Assembly (NCBI GenBank): GCA_045660445.1
Contig: JAZRDR010000012.1
Span: 1 to 64,000 of the forward strand
Direction of reading: 5' to 3'
Source: Faeciplasma sp045660445
Lineage (GTDB): Bacteria; Bacillota; Clostridia; Oscillospirales; Ruminococcaceae
DNA length: 64,000 nt
The notes beneath the pieces were generated by a model that was given only the letters and a program-made list of their open reading frames with translations, did not search any database and was not told the DNA's origin. The position numbers and the translations under genes were made by a program. Shown here in pieces: positions 23,932 through 33,897 of this stretch. Every line of letters begins with the position of its first letter. The stretch's first letter is position 1.

Positions 23932-24498
23932 ATGACAAAGAACATTATGATCGTTGGTGTCGGCGGTCAGGGAACTCTTTTGACCTCTCGAATTTTGGGT
24001 AACACCATTTTGGGCGAGGGTTATGACGTTAAAGTGAGCGAGGTTCACGGAATGAGTCAGCGCGGCGGAAGCGTTGTTACATACGTGAAATATGGTGAAA
24101 AGGTTCACTCCCCTATCATCGGCAAAGGCGAGGCTGACATTGTTTTGGCGTTCGAGCTTTTGGAAGCATTAAGAGCTTTGCCCTATGTTAAAAAGGGTGG
24201 AAAGATCATTGTAAACACTCAGGAGATCGACCCCATGCCCGTTATCATCGGTGCAGCAAAATATCCCGAGGATATTGAAAAAATCCTTGCCGATAACACC
24301 GATCTTATTGCTGTTGACGCTCTTTCAAAGGCAAAAGAAGCCGGAAACATCAAGGCTGTTAACGTTGTTTTGATCGGCGTGATGGCAAAATCCACTGACA
24401 TTCCTTATGAAAAGTGGGTTGAAGCCATTAAGACCACCGTTCCCCCGAAGTTCTTGGACGTTAACCTTAAGGCTTTCGATTTGGGATATAAGGGATAA
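23932..24498 (+). CDS. iorB: Indolepyruvate ferredoxin oxidoreductase, beta subunit
   Basis: A 188-residue POR gamma-type domain protein. The start NIMIVGVGGQGTLLTSRILG and VHGMSQRGGSVVTYVKYG are the signature of IorB. It completes the alpha-beta enzyme with IorA, encoded three bases upstream with a GGAGG site inside the end of iorA, so the two are translationally coupled. It acts in the cytoplasm in amino-acid fermentation. Confidence 0.96.
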   Translation: MTKNIMIVGVGGQGTLLTSRILGNTILGEGYDVKVSEVHGMSQRGGSVVTYVKYGEKVHSPIIGKGEADIVLAFELLEALRALPYVKKGGKIIVNTQEIDPMPVIIGAAKYPEDIEKILADNTDLIAVDALSKAKEAGNIKAVNVVLIGVMAKSTDIPYEKWVEAIKTTVPPKFLDVNLKAFDLGYKG

Positions 24499-24536
24499 AT
24501 AACAGTCGCTAATTTTAATGAAAAGGAGGGAAGGAT

Positions 24537-25001
24537 ATGATTATAACCGTTGTTGGAGAGGCTAAAACCGGAATTGAAGATATGATAGAAGAGCTTGGAA
24601 AGCTTATGTATTTTAAAGTTCTGGTAAACGAAGAATGCCCGAAAATGACAGGCGATATCGAAACAAACGCTTCGCTTTATTCCGATTATTATACGAATGA
24701 TGCCGTGTATATGTTCGTTATAGTTGATAGAAAATATATTGATAGACTTCCCACAAGCTCGAAGGTTATTTTGTTCACCGCAGATTTGGAGGACAAAAAA
24801 CGCGCATGGCGAATTCCTTTCAACGGCAGTTTGCCATTTTGGTTCAGACTTAAGCTTAATAGAGAACACGGTTGTTTTGACAATATTAAATCTGACCTTC
24901 ACTTTGTTTTACACGAAGTATCGCCCGAGAGTCAGGCTAAACAAATTTTCAAGCTTATTCATGAAATAACAGGCGACCAAATATTTATGAGACATATATA
25001 A
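24537..25001 (+). CDS. Conserved-looking protein of unknown function in the ior operon
   Basis: A 154-residue protein with a strong AAAAGGAGGG site, 38 bases after iorB and with no promoter of its own visible, so it is probably co-transcribed. It begins MIITVVGEAKTGIEDMIEELG, a beta-strand/glycine-loop/helix pattern that recalls a nucleotide-binding start but lacks a full Walker A lysine-threonine. The middle (AVYMFVIVDRKYIDRLP and KVILFTADLEDKKRAW) looks like alternating strands and helices. No signal peptide or membrane segment is present. I do not recognise the family. A terminator follows directly. Confidence 0.75.
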   Translation: MIITVVGEAKTGIEDMIEELGKLMYFKVLVNEECPKMTGDIETNASLYSDYYTNDAVYMFVIVDRKYIDRLPTSSKVILFTADLEDKKRAWRIPFNGSLPFWFRLKLNREHGCFDNIKSDLHFVLHEVSPESQAKQIFKLIHEITGDQIFMRHI

Positions 25002-25005
25002 AACT

Positions 25006-25039
25006 AAAACCGCTTTCAAATTGATGAAGGCGGTTTTTT
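25006..25039 (+). terminator. Terminator of the ligase-ior operon
   Basis: AAAACCGC (25006-25013) pairs with GCGGTTTT (25030-25037), continued by TTT. Confidence 0.85.
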
Positions 25040-25042
25040 GTG

Positions 25043-25077
25043 AAAATTAAAGTCCCCTCTCTTTACAGAAAGGGGAC
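25043..25077 (-). terminator. Terminator of rpoBC
   Basis: GTCCCCTCT/AGAAAGGGGAC (25052-25077) is followed on the minus strand by TTTAATTTT. It ends the rpoB-rpoC unit just after the rpoC stop. Confidence 0.85.
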
Positions 25078-25085
25078 GATTTTTA

Positions 25086-28000
25086 TTATTCGGAAGCGCT
25101 GTCGTGGCTTGCAGCTGCTCTTTCGATATAGGTGTCGTTCTTAACAACTTCAGCGTTGTTATAAACCTGCATACCTGTACCTGCGGGGAGGAGCTTACCG
25201 ATGATAACGTTTTCCTTAAGGCCGAGCAAGTGGTCAGACTTGCCCTTGATTGCAGCGTCTGTAAGAGCTCTTGTTGTTTCCTGGAAGGAAGCAGCAGAGA
25301 GGAAGCTTTCTGAGCTGGAGGAAGCCTTTGTGATACCCTGAATTACGGGGATGGTTGTGATAAGCTTAGCGCTAAGGTCGCCAGCGTCGATCTCTTCCTG
25401 GATCTGAGCGTTGATAGCGTCGATCTCGTGCTTGTCAACGAGGGTTCCGGGCAAGAGGTAGCTAGAACCGGAGTCGTCGATCTTAAGCTTTCTAAGCATC
25501 TGACGTGTGATAACTTCAATGTGCTTGTCGTTAACGTCAACACCCTGCAAACGGTAAACCTTCTGAACTTCGGTGATGATGTAGTTTCTTACAGCTTCGG
25601 GGCCCAAGATTGCCAAAACGTCTGCGGGATTCTTCGAGCCTGCAGTAAGCTCATCGCCTGCGATGACATTTTCGCCGTCTCTAACCTTGATTCTGTAATC
25701 CCACGGAACAGGATACTGTTCAACTTCACCGGTTTCGGTGTTGGTTACAACGATTACACGGGACTTCTTGATTTCTTCAATGTGAACTACGCCGTCAATT
25801 CTTGTGAGAATTGCTGCGCCCTTGGGCTTTCTCGATTCGAAGAGTTCTTCAACACGGGGAAGACCCTGGGTGATATCTTCAGCGGAAGCTACACCACCGG
25901 TATGGAAGGTTCTCATTGTAAGCTGAGTACCGGGTTCACCGATGGACTGAGCAGCGATGATACCAACTGCTTCACCGACAGAAACGATGGTAGAGTGTGC
26001 AAGGTCCATACCGTAGCACTTAGCGCAAACGCCGCGCTTAGACTTACAGCCAAGTACAGATCTGATTGCGATCTTGTCCTTGCCCAAAGCTTCCAAGGTT
26101 TCGATTACCTTTGCAGCATCTGCAGCGGTCATAAGCTTGCTAGAGCTCATAACAACGTCGCCGTTAGCGTTCTTAAGGTCTTCAACCAAGAATCTGCCGA
26201 CAAGTCTTTCAGCAAACGGTTCGATAAGCTCGTTGCCGTTTCTGATTTCGAATACTTCGATACCTTCGTGAGTTCCGCAATCCTCTTCGGTGATGATAAC
26301 GTCCTGAGCAACGTCAACCAAACGTCTTGTGAGGTAACCCGAGTCAGCGGTTCTGAGCGCGGTATCTGTCAAGCCCTTACGAGCACCACGGGAAGAAATG
26401 AAGTATTCGAGTACGTTCAAGCCTTCACGATAGTTAGCACGAATAGGCATTTCGATGGTAGCACCGGAGGTGTTAGCGATAAGTCCACGCATACCAGCGA
26501 GCTGACGGATCTGAGCGATCGAGCCACGGGCGCCGGAGTCAGACATCATGTAGATGGGGTTGTACTTATCGAGGTTCTGCTGCAAAGCAACAGTAACGTC
26601 ATCAGTAGCCTTCGACCAGATCTCGATGAACTTCTTGGACTTTTCGCCGCGGGAGATGAGACCTCTCTTATACTGAGCGTCAACCTTGTCAACTGCCTTG
26701 TCAGCGTTAGCAAGGATCTCCTTCTTCATGGGAGGAATTTCAGCGTCACAAACTGCAACTGTAATTGCAGCCTTTGTGGAATACTTGAAGCCCAAAGCCT
26801 TAACAGCATCCAAAACTTCACTTGTCTTGGTGGTGCCGTGCTTGCGGATGCATCTTTCGATGATATCTGTAAGCTGCTTTTTCTTTACCAAGAAACCGAT
26901 CTCAAGATCGAACTGCTTGTTAGAATCGGTTCTGTCAACATAGCCAAGGTCCTGAGGGATGTTTTCATTGAAGATGATACGTCCCATTGTGGTGTTGATG
27001 ATCTTGGAAACCTGCTTGTCACCGATAGTTTTTGTAACACGAAGTCTGATCTTAGCCTGCAAGGAGATAAGTCCTGCCTGATAAGCCATCATAGCTTCGT
27101 TGATATCTCTGAAGGTCTTGCCTTCGCCCTTTTCTCCGTCCTTTTCAAGAGTGAGATAGTAAGAACCCAAGACCATGTCCTGTGTAGGAACGGCAACGGG
27201 CTTACCGTCAGCGGGCTTGAGAAGGTTGTTAGCAGCAAGCATCAAGAATCTTGCTTCAGCCTGAGCCTCTACCGACAAGGGAACGTGAACAGACATCTGG
27301 TCGCCGTCGAAGTCGGCGTTGTAAGCGGTACATACCAAGGGGTGAAGCTTAAGTGCTCTGCCTTCAACAAGTACAGGCTCGAATGCCTGGATACCAAGAC
27401 GGTGAAGAGTGGGAGCACGGTTAAGCAAAACGGGGTGACCCTGAATTACGTTTTCAAGAGCGTCCCAAACTTCGTCGCGGCCACGGTCTACCATCTTTCT
27501 TGCAGACTTGATATTGATCTGAGGATTGGTATCCACGAGTCTCTTCATAACGAAGGGTTTAAAGAGTTCGAGTGCCATTTCCTTGGGGAGACCGCACTGA
27601 TACATCTTAAGTTCAGGTCCTACAACGATAACGGAACGTCCGGAATAGTCAACACGCTTACCCAAAAGGTTCTGACGGAAACGTCCCTGCTTACCCTTAA
27701 GCATATCGGTAAGCGACTTGAATGCACGGTTGTTGGGGCCGGTTACAGGTCTGCCGTGACGGCCATTGTCGATAAGCGCGTCAACAGCTTCCTGAAGCAT
27801 TCTCTTTTCGTTTCTAACGATAATGTCAGGAGCTTCAAGCTCGAGCATTCTCTTCAAACGGTTATTTCTGTTGATAACTCTTCTGTAAAGATCGTTAAGG
27901 TCAGATGTTGCATATCTGCCGCCATCCAAGGGAACCATAGGACGAAGATCCGGAGGAATTACGGGAACAACACTGAGTACCATCCATTCGGGTCTGTTGC

Positions 28001-28658
28001 CGGAGGTTCTGAAAGCCTCGACGATCTCGAGTCTCTTTAAGAGCTTGATTCTCTTCTGTCCCTGAGGGAGATCCTTAAGCTCTGCCTTAAGTTCTGCGGA
28101 CAAAGCCTCAACGTCGATCTCTTCGAGAAGAGACTTGATAGCCTCAGCGCCCATGCCTGCCTTGAAGCCATCTTCATAACGCTCTCTTGCGTCCTGATAT
28201 TCCTTTTCAGTAAGGATCTGCTTCTTAACAAGTCCAGTGTCGCCGGGATCGGTTACGATATATTTTGTGAAGTAAAGAACTTCTTCAAGACGCTTCTGAG
28301 AAACGTCAAGCATCTGTCCGATTCTGGAGGGGGTACCCTTGAAGTACCAGATGTGGGAAACGGGAGCAGCAAGCTCGATATGGCCCATGCGTTCACGTCT
28401 TACCTTAGCTCTGGTTACTTCAACGCCACAGCGTTCACATACCTTACCCTTGAAGCGGATCTTCTTATATTTACCGCAGTGGCATTCCCAGTCCTTGGTT
28501 GGGCCAAAAATGCGCTCACAGTACAAGCCGTCACGTTCGGGCTTCTGTGTACGGTAGTTTATTGTTTCGGGCTTTTCAACAGCACCGTGAGACCATCCTC
28601 TGATCTGTTCGGGCGAAGCAAGACCGATTTTTATTGAATCACATACATTGAATTCCAA
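25086..28658 (-). CDS. rpoC: RNA polymerase subunit beta-prime
   Basis: A 1190-residue catalytic subunit. The N-terminal zinc site (CHCG ... CERCG at about residues 59-77), the active-site NADFDGDQM near 445, the bridge/trigger region (RKGLTDTALRTADSGYLTRRL) and the second zinc cluster (CKSKRGVCAKCYG) are all present. The length is normal for Firmicutes without large insertions. It starts 39 bases after the rpoB stop and ends at a terminator, so no rplGB-like L7Ae or str gene follows directly. The long plus-strand frame at 25428-28040 is an antisense shadow. Confidence 0.98.
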   Translation of the reverse strand: MEFNVCDSIKIGLASPEQIRGWSHGAVEKPETINYRTQKPERDGLYCERIFGPTKDWECHCGKYKKIRFKGKVCERCGVEVTRAKVRRERMGHIELAAPVSHIWYFKGTPSRIGQMLDVSQKRLEEVLYFTKYIVTDPGDTGLVKKQILTEKEYQDARERYEDGFKAGMGAEAIKSLLEEIDVEALSAELKAELKDLPQGQKRIKLLKRLEIVEAFRTSGNRPEWMVLSVVPVIPPDLRPMVPLDGGRYATSDLNDLYRRVINRNNRLKRMLELEAPDIIVRNEKRMLQEAVDALIDNGRHGRPVTGPNNRAFKSLTDMLKGKQGRFRQNLLGKRVDYSGRSVIVVGPELKMYQCGLPKEMALELFKPFVMKRLVDTNPQINIKSARKMVDRGRDEVWDALENVIQGHPVLLNRAPTLHRLGIQAFEPVLVEGRALKLHPLVCTAYNADFDGDQMSVHVPLSVEAQAEARFLMLAANNLLKPADGKPVAVPTQDMVLGSYYLTLEKDGEKGEGKTFRDINEAMMAYQAGLISLQAKIRLRVTKTIGDKQVSKIINTTMGRIIFNENIPQDLGYVDRTDSNKQFDLEIGFLVKKKQLTDIIERCIRKHGTTKTSEVLDAVKALGFKYSTKAAITVAVCDAEIPPMKKEILANADKAVDKVDAQYKRGLISRGEKSKKFIEIWSKATDDVTVALQQNLDKYNPIYMMSDSGARGSIAQIRQLAGMRGLIANTSGATIEMPIRANYREGLNVLEYFISSRGARKGLTDTALRTADSGYLTRRLVDVAQDVIITEEDCGTHEGIEVFEIRNGNELIEPFAERLVGRFLVEDLKNANGDVVMSSSKLMTAADAAKVIETLEALGKDKIAIRSVLGCKSKRGVCAKCYGMDLAHSTIVSVGEAVGIIAAQSIGEPGTQLTMRTFHTGGVASAEDITQGLPRVEELFESRKPKGAAILTRIDGVVHIEEIKKSRVIVVTNTETGEVEQYPVPWDYRIKVRDGENVIAGDELTAGSKNPADVLAILGPEAVRNYIITEVQKVYRLQGVDVNDKHIEVITRQMLRKLKIDDSGSSYLLPGTLVDKHEIDAINAQIQEEIDAGDLSAKLITTIPVIQGITKASSSSESFLSAASFQETTRALTDAAIKGKSDHLLGLKENVIIGKLLPAGTGMQVYNNAEVVKNDTYIERAAASHDSASE

Positions 28659-28697
28659 ATTACAAACCCTCTTTCCGTAAATATACAGCCGTCTTAT

Positions 28698-31600
28698 TTA
28701 GACGAGGTCAAGATCTTCTTCGTCAACGATGGAGAAACCGTCAAGGCCGTCTTCCATGTCAACGTCTGCTTCGTCACCGTCATCATAAGATGTGTCGGCG
28801 GTATAATCATCCTCTACGCCTTCGGTCTCGTAAGACATACCGTAATCGGAAATAGGAGCAGGAATGATGTCGTTATCCTCGTCGAAGTTCTGGGAAAGGT
28901 CGATCTCTTCGCCTGCTTCGTCAAGTACCTTAACGTCGAGCGAGAGGGACTGGAGTTCCTTAACCAATACCTTGAAGGATTCGGGGATACCGGCCTTAGG
29001 AACGTTCTGACCCTTAACGATTGCTTCATAGGTCTTAACACGTCCGGTGGTATCGTCAGACTTAACAGTAAGAATTTCCTGAAGAGTGTATGCAGCGCCG
29101 TAAGCTTCGAGAGCCCAAACTTCCATTTCACCGAAACGCTGACCGCCGAACTGTGCCTTACCGCCCAAAGGCTGCTGAGTTACCAAAGCATAAGGACCGA
29201 CAGAACGTGCGTGGATCTTATCGTCAACGAGGTGGTGGAGCTTGAGGTAGTACATGATACCTACGGTTACTCTGTTATCAAAAGGCTCACCGGTACGTCC
29301 GTCATAAAGTACGGTCTTACCGTCTTCAGCCATGCCTGCAAGCTTGAAGCACTCGCGAATGTCTTCTTCGTGTGCGCCGTCGAATACAGGGGTCATGATC
29401 TTCCAGCCAAGCTTTCTTGCAGCCATACCGAGATGGACTTCGAGAACCTGACCGATGTTCATACGGGAAGGTACGCCCAAGGGGTTGAGTACGATATCCA
29501 AAGGAGTACCGTCTTCAAGGAAGGGCATGTCTTCCTGAGAAAGGATTCTTGAAACAACACCCTTGTTACCGTGTCTACCTGCCATCTTGTCGCCGACGGA
29601 GATCTTTCTCTTCTGAGCGATGTAGCAGCGAACGAGCATGTTAACTCCAGGAGAGAGCTCGTCACAGTTTTCGGGAGTGAACACCTTAACGTCGATAATG
29701 ATACCCGATTCACCGTGAGGAACACGGAGCGAGTTGTCTCTTACTTCTCTTGCCTTTTCGCCAAAGATAGCGCGAAGGAGTCTTTCTTCTGCGGTAAGCT
29801 CAGTCTCACCCTTGGGTGTTACCTTACCTACCAAGATGTCGCCGCTTCTAACTTCGGCACCGATACGGATGATACCGTTTTCGTCAAGGTCCTTAAGAGC
29901 ATCTTCACCGACACCGGGGATGTCCTTGGTGATCTCTTCGGGGCCGAGCTTGGTGTCACGGCATTCGATTTCATATTCTTCGATATGAACAGATGTATAA
30001 ACGTCATTTCTGACGAGCTTTTCGTTAAGAAGAACAGCGTCTTCATAGTTATAGCCTTCCCAAGTCATGAAGCCGATGAGGGCATTCTTACCGAGGGAGA
30101 TTTCACCGTTGCAGGTTGCAGGACCGTCACCGATTACCTGGTGAGCTTCGATTCTTTCGCCCTTTTCAACGATAGGTCTCTGGTTGGTGCAAGTGCCCGA
30201 GTTGGAGCGCTTGAACTTGGTTAAGGTATAGGTCTTGATGTTGCCCGAATCTTCGCGGACAACGATTTCGGAAGCGTCAACGTGTTCAACAACACCTGCA
30301 GCCTCGGATACAACTGCAACACCCGAGTCAACACAAGCCTTGTATTCCATACCTGTGCCGACGATAGGATTCTCGGTCACGAGAAGCGGAACTGCCTGAC
30401 GCTGCATGTTCGCACCCATGAGGGCACGGTTTGCGTCGTCGTTTTCAAGGAAGGGGATCATTGCGGTTGCAACGGAAACGACCATCTTAGGAGAAACGTC
30501 CATAAAGTCGATGTTCTCGCGGTCGATCTCCATGATCTGCTCGCGGTAACGTCCGTTAACCTTTGCACGTGCAAACTTGTTATCCTCTGTAAGAGGTTCG
30601 TTTGCCTGAGCAACCATATAGTTATCTTCAACGTCAGCGGTCATGTAAACAACTTCGTCGGTTACGATACCGGTTTCCTTATCTACCTTACGGTAAGGAG
30701 CTTCGATAAAGCCGTATTCGTTGATTCTTGCAAAGGATGCAAGGTAAGAGATCAAACCGATGTTAGGTCCTTCAGGAGTTTCGATAGGACACATTCTACC
30801 ATAGTGAGAATAGTGAACGTCACGAACTTCGAAGCCTGCACGGTCACGCGAAAGACCGCCGGGGCCGAGTGCTGAAAGTCTTCTCTTATGAGTAAGCTCT
30901 GCAAGGGGGTTGGTCTGGTCCATGAACTGGGACAAAGGAGACGAACCGAAGAATTCCTTGATAGCTGCGGTGATAGGTCTGATATTGATAAGTGCGGTGG
31001 GAGTTACAACCTCGATGTCCTGAGACTGAATGTTCATTCTTTCGCGGATAACTCTTTCCATACGGCTGAAGCCGATTCTGAACTGGTTCTGCAAAAGCTC
31101 GCCGACACAGCGGATTCTTCTGTTGCCCAAGTGGTCGATATCATCGATAGTTCCCACACCCTCACAAAGGTTGAGGAAGTAAGAAATAGTTGCGATCATA
31201 TCTTCCAAAACGATGTGCTTGGGAATAAGCTCTTCGATTCTTGCCTTGATGCCTTCGATGATCTCGTCGTTATTGGAGCTTGCTTCAAGGATCTCGCGGA
31301 GTACCTTAAAGGAAACCTTTTCATTAACGCCATAAAGTCTTGCATCAAAGTCAACGTATCTGTCGATGTCAACCATGCCGTTGCCGATTACCTTAACCTC
31401 GACAACTTCAACCTTGTGAGTTACTTCGCCGGTGGGGCTGGTAAGAGTCTCACGCTTTTCAACAGTGAGGTATGCTTCCATTACACCCAAAGCTTCGATC
31501 TCCATTGCGCGGTCATAAGAAAGAACGTCACCGGGTTCTGCAACGATCTCGCCTGTCATGGGATTTACAACAGGACGGGAAAGTGTGTGGCCAACCAAAC

Positions 31601-32456
31601 GGGAGCCGATACCGAGCTTTTTGTTGTATTTATATCTACCGAAACGGCAAAGATCGTATCTTCTTGCATCGAAGAAGAGGTTGTTAAGGTGGGTGATAGC
31701 ACTGTCAACCGTCGGAGGTTCGCCGGGACGAAGCTTTTTATAAACTTCGATAAGGCCTTCGTCGGTGTTGGTGGTGGCATCCTTCTGCATGATGGTTGCT
31801 TTAAGTCTTGCATCATGGTTGAACATTTCTTCGATCTCGTCATTAGTACCGATACCGATTGCACGGATAAAGGTTGTTAACGGGATCTTTCTGTTCTTGT
31901 CGATACGAACGTAGACTACGTCGTTAGAGTCCATTTCGTATTCAAGCCATGCACCTCTGTTAGGGATAACGGTGGACTTGAAGAGGTCCTTACCGGTCTT
32001 GTCCTTATCAGCGGCATAATAAACACCGGGAGAACGAACGAGCTGAGATACGATAACACGTTCAGCACCGTTGATTACAAAGGTGCCCGAGGGTGTCATA
32101 AGCGGGAAGTCGCCCATATAAACCTCGCTGTCCTTGATCTCGCCTGTTTCAAGGTTGTTAAGTCTTGCAGTTACACGCAAGGGAGCAGCATAAGTAGTGT
32201 CTCTTTCCTTGCATTCTGCAATAGTGTACTTCGGCTCATCGTCGAGTCGGTAGTCAATGAAACTCAGCTCTAAGGTTTCGTTATAATCCTTGATAGATGC
32301 AACGTCCTTGAAAACCTCTCTTAAGCCTTCCTCGAGGAACCATTTGTATGATTTCTTCTGGACTTCAATAAGGTTGGGCATTTCCAAGACTTCGTCGATC
32401 TTCGCAAAGCTTTTACGAACATTTTTGCCGAGTCTGACGTCCTTGACATTGACCAT
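28698..32456 (-). CDS. rpoB: RNA polymerase subunit beta
   Basis: A 1252-residue subunit. The rifampicin region reads FFGSSPLSQFMDQTNPLAELTHKRRLSALGPGGL with the usual sensitive residues, and the C-terminal block SVGDKMAGRHGNKGVVS and GGKAQFGGQRFGEMEVWALEAYGA is intact. The tail after about residue 1190 is acidic (DDGDEADVDMEDGLDG), a variable extension. It has its own promoter instead of following rplJL. An AAGGAG site precedes the ATG. Confidence 0.98.
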   Translation of the reverse strand: MVNVKDVRLGKNVRKSFAKIDEVLEMPNLIEVQKKSYKWFLEEGLREVFKDVASIKDYNETLELSFIDYRLDDEPKYTIAECKERDTTYAAPLRVTARLNNLETGEIKDSEVYMGDFPLMTPSGTFVINGAERVIVSQLVRSPGVYYAADKDKTGKDLFKSTVIPNRGAWLEYEMDSNDVVYVRIDKNRKIPLTTFIRAIGIGTNDEIEEMFNHDARLKATIMQKDATTNTDEGLIEVYKKLRPGEPPTVDSAITHLNNLFFDARRYDLCRFGRYKYNKKLGIGSRLVGHTLSRPVVNPMTGEIVAEPGDVLSYDRAMEIEALGVMEAYLTVEKRETLTSPTGEVTHKVEVVEVKVIGNGMVDIDRYVDFDARLYGVNEKVSFKVLREILEASSNNDEIIEGIKARIEELIPKHIVLEDMIATISYFLNLCEGVGTIDDIDHLGNRRIRCVGELLQNQFRIGFSRMERVIRERMNIQSQDIEVVTPTALINIRPITAAIKEFFGSSPLSQFMDQTNPLAELTHKRRLSALGPGGLSRDRAGFEVRDVHYSHYGRMCPIETPEGPNIGLISYLASFARINEYGFIEAPYRKVDKETGIVTDEVVYMTADVEDNYMVAQANEPLTEDNKFARAKVNGRYREQIMEIDRENIDFMDVSPKMVVSVATAMIPFLENDDANRALMGANMQRQAVPLLVTENPIVGTGMEYKACVDSGVAVVSEAAGVVEHVDASEIVVREDSGNIKTYTLTKFKRSNSGTCTNQRPIVEKGERIEAHQVIGDGPATCNGEISLGKNALIGFMTWEGYNYEDAVLLNEKLVRNDVYTSVHIEEYEIECRDTKLGPEEITKDIPGVGEDALKDLDENGIIRIGAEVRSGDILVGKVTPKGETELTAEERLLRAIFGEKAREVRDNSLRVPHGESGIIIDVKVFTPENCDELSPGVNMLVRCYIAQKRKISVGDKMAGRHGNKGVVSRILSQEDMPFLEDGTPLDIVLNPLGVPSRMNIGQVLEVHLGMAARKLGWKIMTPVFDGAHEEDIRECFKLAGMAEDGKTVLYDGRTGEPFDNRVTVGIMYYLKLHHLVDDKIHARSVGPYALVTQQPLGGKAQFGGQRFGEMEVWALEAYGAAYTLQEILTVKSDDTTGRVKTYEAIVKGQNVPKAGIPESFKVLVKELQSLSLDVKVLDEAGEEIDLSQNFDEDNDIIPAPISDYGMSYETEGVEDDYTADTSYDDGDEADVDMEDGLDGFSIVDEEDLDLV

Positions 32457-32668
32457 TGGCTTATCACTCCTTATATAAATTTACAATTTCCATAACATTT
32501 TTACGCTAAACTGCTCTATCGACAAGTTAATTTCCTTTTCATTTGTTGAAAAGTTACATTAAACTTGTGTTTTCGTTGAAAAAGTTCTAAATATTTTACA
32601 ACGAATTTTCAAATAGGCGTTTATTTAGCCATTATGATACATATTACAATGTAACTCATTTGTGTCAA
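32457..32668 (-). promoter_or_regulatory. Promoter and 5' leader of rpoBC
   Basis: Minus-strand TTGACA (32663-32668) and TAATAT (32641-32646) have a 16-base spacer, with a second TTGACA at 32671-32676. They stand about 180 bases before the rpoB start. The leader is AT-rich with no strong hairpin that I can see. The rest of the gap to 32865 holds only the divergent promoter. Confidence 0.65.
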
Positions 32669-32768
32669 GTTGTCAAGCATCAATTTTAAAAACTTATGAA
32701 TTTTGTGAAAATTGCTTGATTTGGGGCTTGACTTTTCGGCTTTTAGGTGTTTTTGACCATATCGCGTA

Positions 32769-32798
32769 TTGACAATCTGTGCAAAAGGACGATATAAT
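32769..32798 (+). promoter_or_regulatory. Promoter of the DUF4349 gene
   Basis: TTGACA (32769-32774) and TATAAT (32793-32798) have an 18-base spacer. Confidence 0.85.
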
Positions 32799-32865
32799 AA
32801 ATATGTGCAATAAACCGAAAAGCGAAATTGTATTATTTATAGAAAACATCGAAAGGATGATGACA

Positions 32866-33849
32866 ATGAAACGTACATTAAACATTTTTGTGGCACTTAT
32901 TATGGTGCTTTGCATTTTCACGGGCTGTGCTTCGAATATGGATGTTGGAATGAACAAGTCCGACATGGCTATTACTGAAGGATATGACGGCGGCTGGTTT
33001 GATGCTCCTGCAGAAGACATGGAATGGATCGTTGAAGATGACGTTGTATATGACGAGATGGAAATGGAATCTCCGATGGCACCGGATTCCTCAAACCCCT
33101 CTGCAGACGAAGTTAAGCAGTCTGACAGAAAGATAATCAAGAATAAATCGATGGACGTGCAGACGACAGACCTTGATGCTTTTATAAGCGAGCTTAAAAA
33201 GCAGGTTTCGGCAATGGGCGGATATGTTGAAAATTCATCTAACTATAAGTCGAGTGCTGATTTCACCGTCAGGATCCCCGCAGATAACTATGATGCGTTT
33301 TCAACCGTTGTTGGAAATTTGGGCACAGTAACTTTTGAAAATGAATACATTGATGACGTTACAAGCCAGTATATCGACATCGAGGCAAGGCTTACCGCTT
33401 TAAGATCGGAACAGGAAAGCTATTTGCGTTTGATGGAAAGAGCCGAAACTGTTGAAGAGATCCTTCAGATCCAGAGCTATCTTTCTAACGTTAACTATCA
33501 GATCGAATCTTATACTGCACAGCTTAATGCAATGAAGTCGAAGATCTCCTATTCAACCATTCGTCTTTCTATCGTCGAAGTCGTTCGTGTGGCTGACGTT
33601 ACCGAAAAGCCCACAGTTTGGCAGAGGATAACTTCAAGACTTTCCAATAACCTTTATGACATTGGCGAGGATGTAACAGACTTCTTTGTTGACGTTGTAA
33701 GCTCCCTCCCCTATATCGCAATTTGGGCAATCTTTATCCTTATCGCTATCGTTATCGTTAAGATTTGCGTGAAGAAACACAAGAACAAAAAAGCTTCGCT
33801 TGCAAATCAAGCAAAAATTGAGAAATCCGAGACTGAAGCTGAAAAGTAA
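32866..33849 (+). CDS. DUF4349 domain lipoprotein
   Basis: A 327-residue membrane-linked protein. The ATG at 32866 is eight bases after AAAGGA. The signal peptide ends with FTGC, a lipobox (lipid Cys near residue 19). An acidic linker precedes the DUF4349 domain (about residues 85-260: DRKIIKNKSMDVQTTDLDAFI, YVENSSNYKSSADFTVRIPADNYDAF, then a coiled-coil ITSQYIDIEARL-like segment). A C-terminal TM helix (LPYIAIWAIFILIAIVIVKI) is followed by a basic cytoplasmic tail. The function of DUF4349 is not established; a role in envelope sensing is only a guess. It is monocistronic. Confidence 0.88.
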   Translation: MKRTLNIFVALIMVLCIFTGCASNMDVGMNKSDMAITEGYDGGWFDAPAEDMEWIVEDDVVYDEMEMESPMAPDSSNPSADEVKQSDRKIIKNKSMDVQTTDLDAFISELKKQVSAMGGYVENSSNYKSSADFTVRIPADNYDAFSTVVGNLGTVTFENEYIDDVTSQYIDIEARLTALRSEQESYLRLMERAETVEEILQIQSYLSNVNYQIESYTAQLNAMKSKISYSTIRLSIVEVVRVADVTEKPTVWQRITSRLSNNLYDIGEDVTDFFVDVVSSLPYIAIWAIFILIAIVIVKICVKKHKNKKASLANQAKIEKSETEAEK

Positions 33850-33862
33850 TTAGAAAAAACAA

Positions 33863-33891
33863 AACCCACGGAAGTTAAATTCCGTGGGTTT
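33863..33891. terminator. Shared terminator of DUF4349 gene and recG
   Basis: AACCCACGGAA (33863-33873) with TTCCGTGGGTT (33880-33890) is flanked by A and T runs on both sides. It serves the two convergent genes. Confidence 0.85.
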
Positions 33892-33897
33892 ATTATT

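Noticed and set aside
25428..28040. Very long plus-strand open frame (870 residues)
   Set aside because: It lies entirely antisense to rpoC. Long mirror frames are common opposite highly expressed genes with biased codons; there is no promoter or ribosome site.
29571..31880. Series of plus-strand frames opposite rpoB
   Set aside because: Shadows of rpoB codon usage, with Cys/Val/Asp-rich compositions typical of antisense translation.
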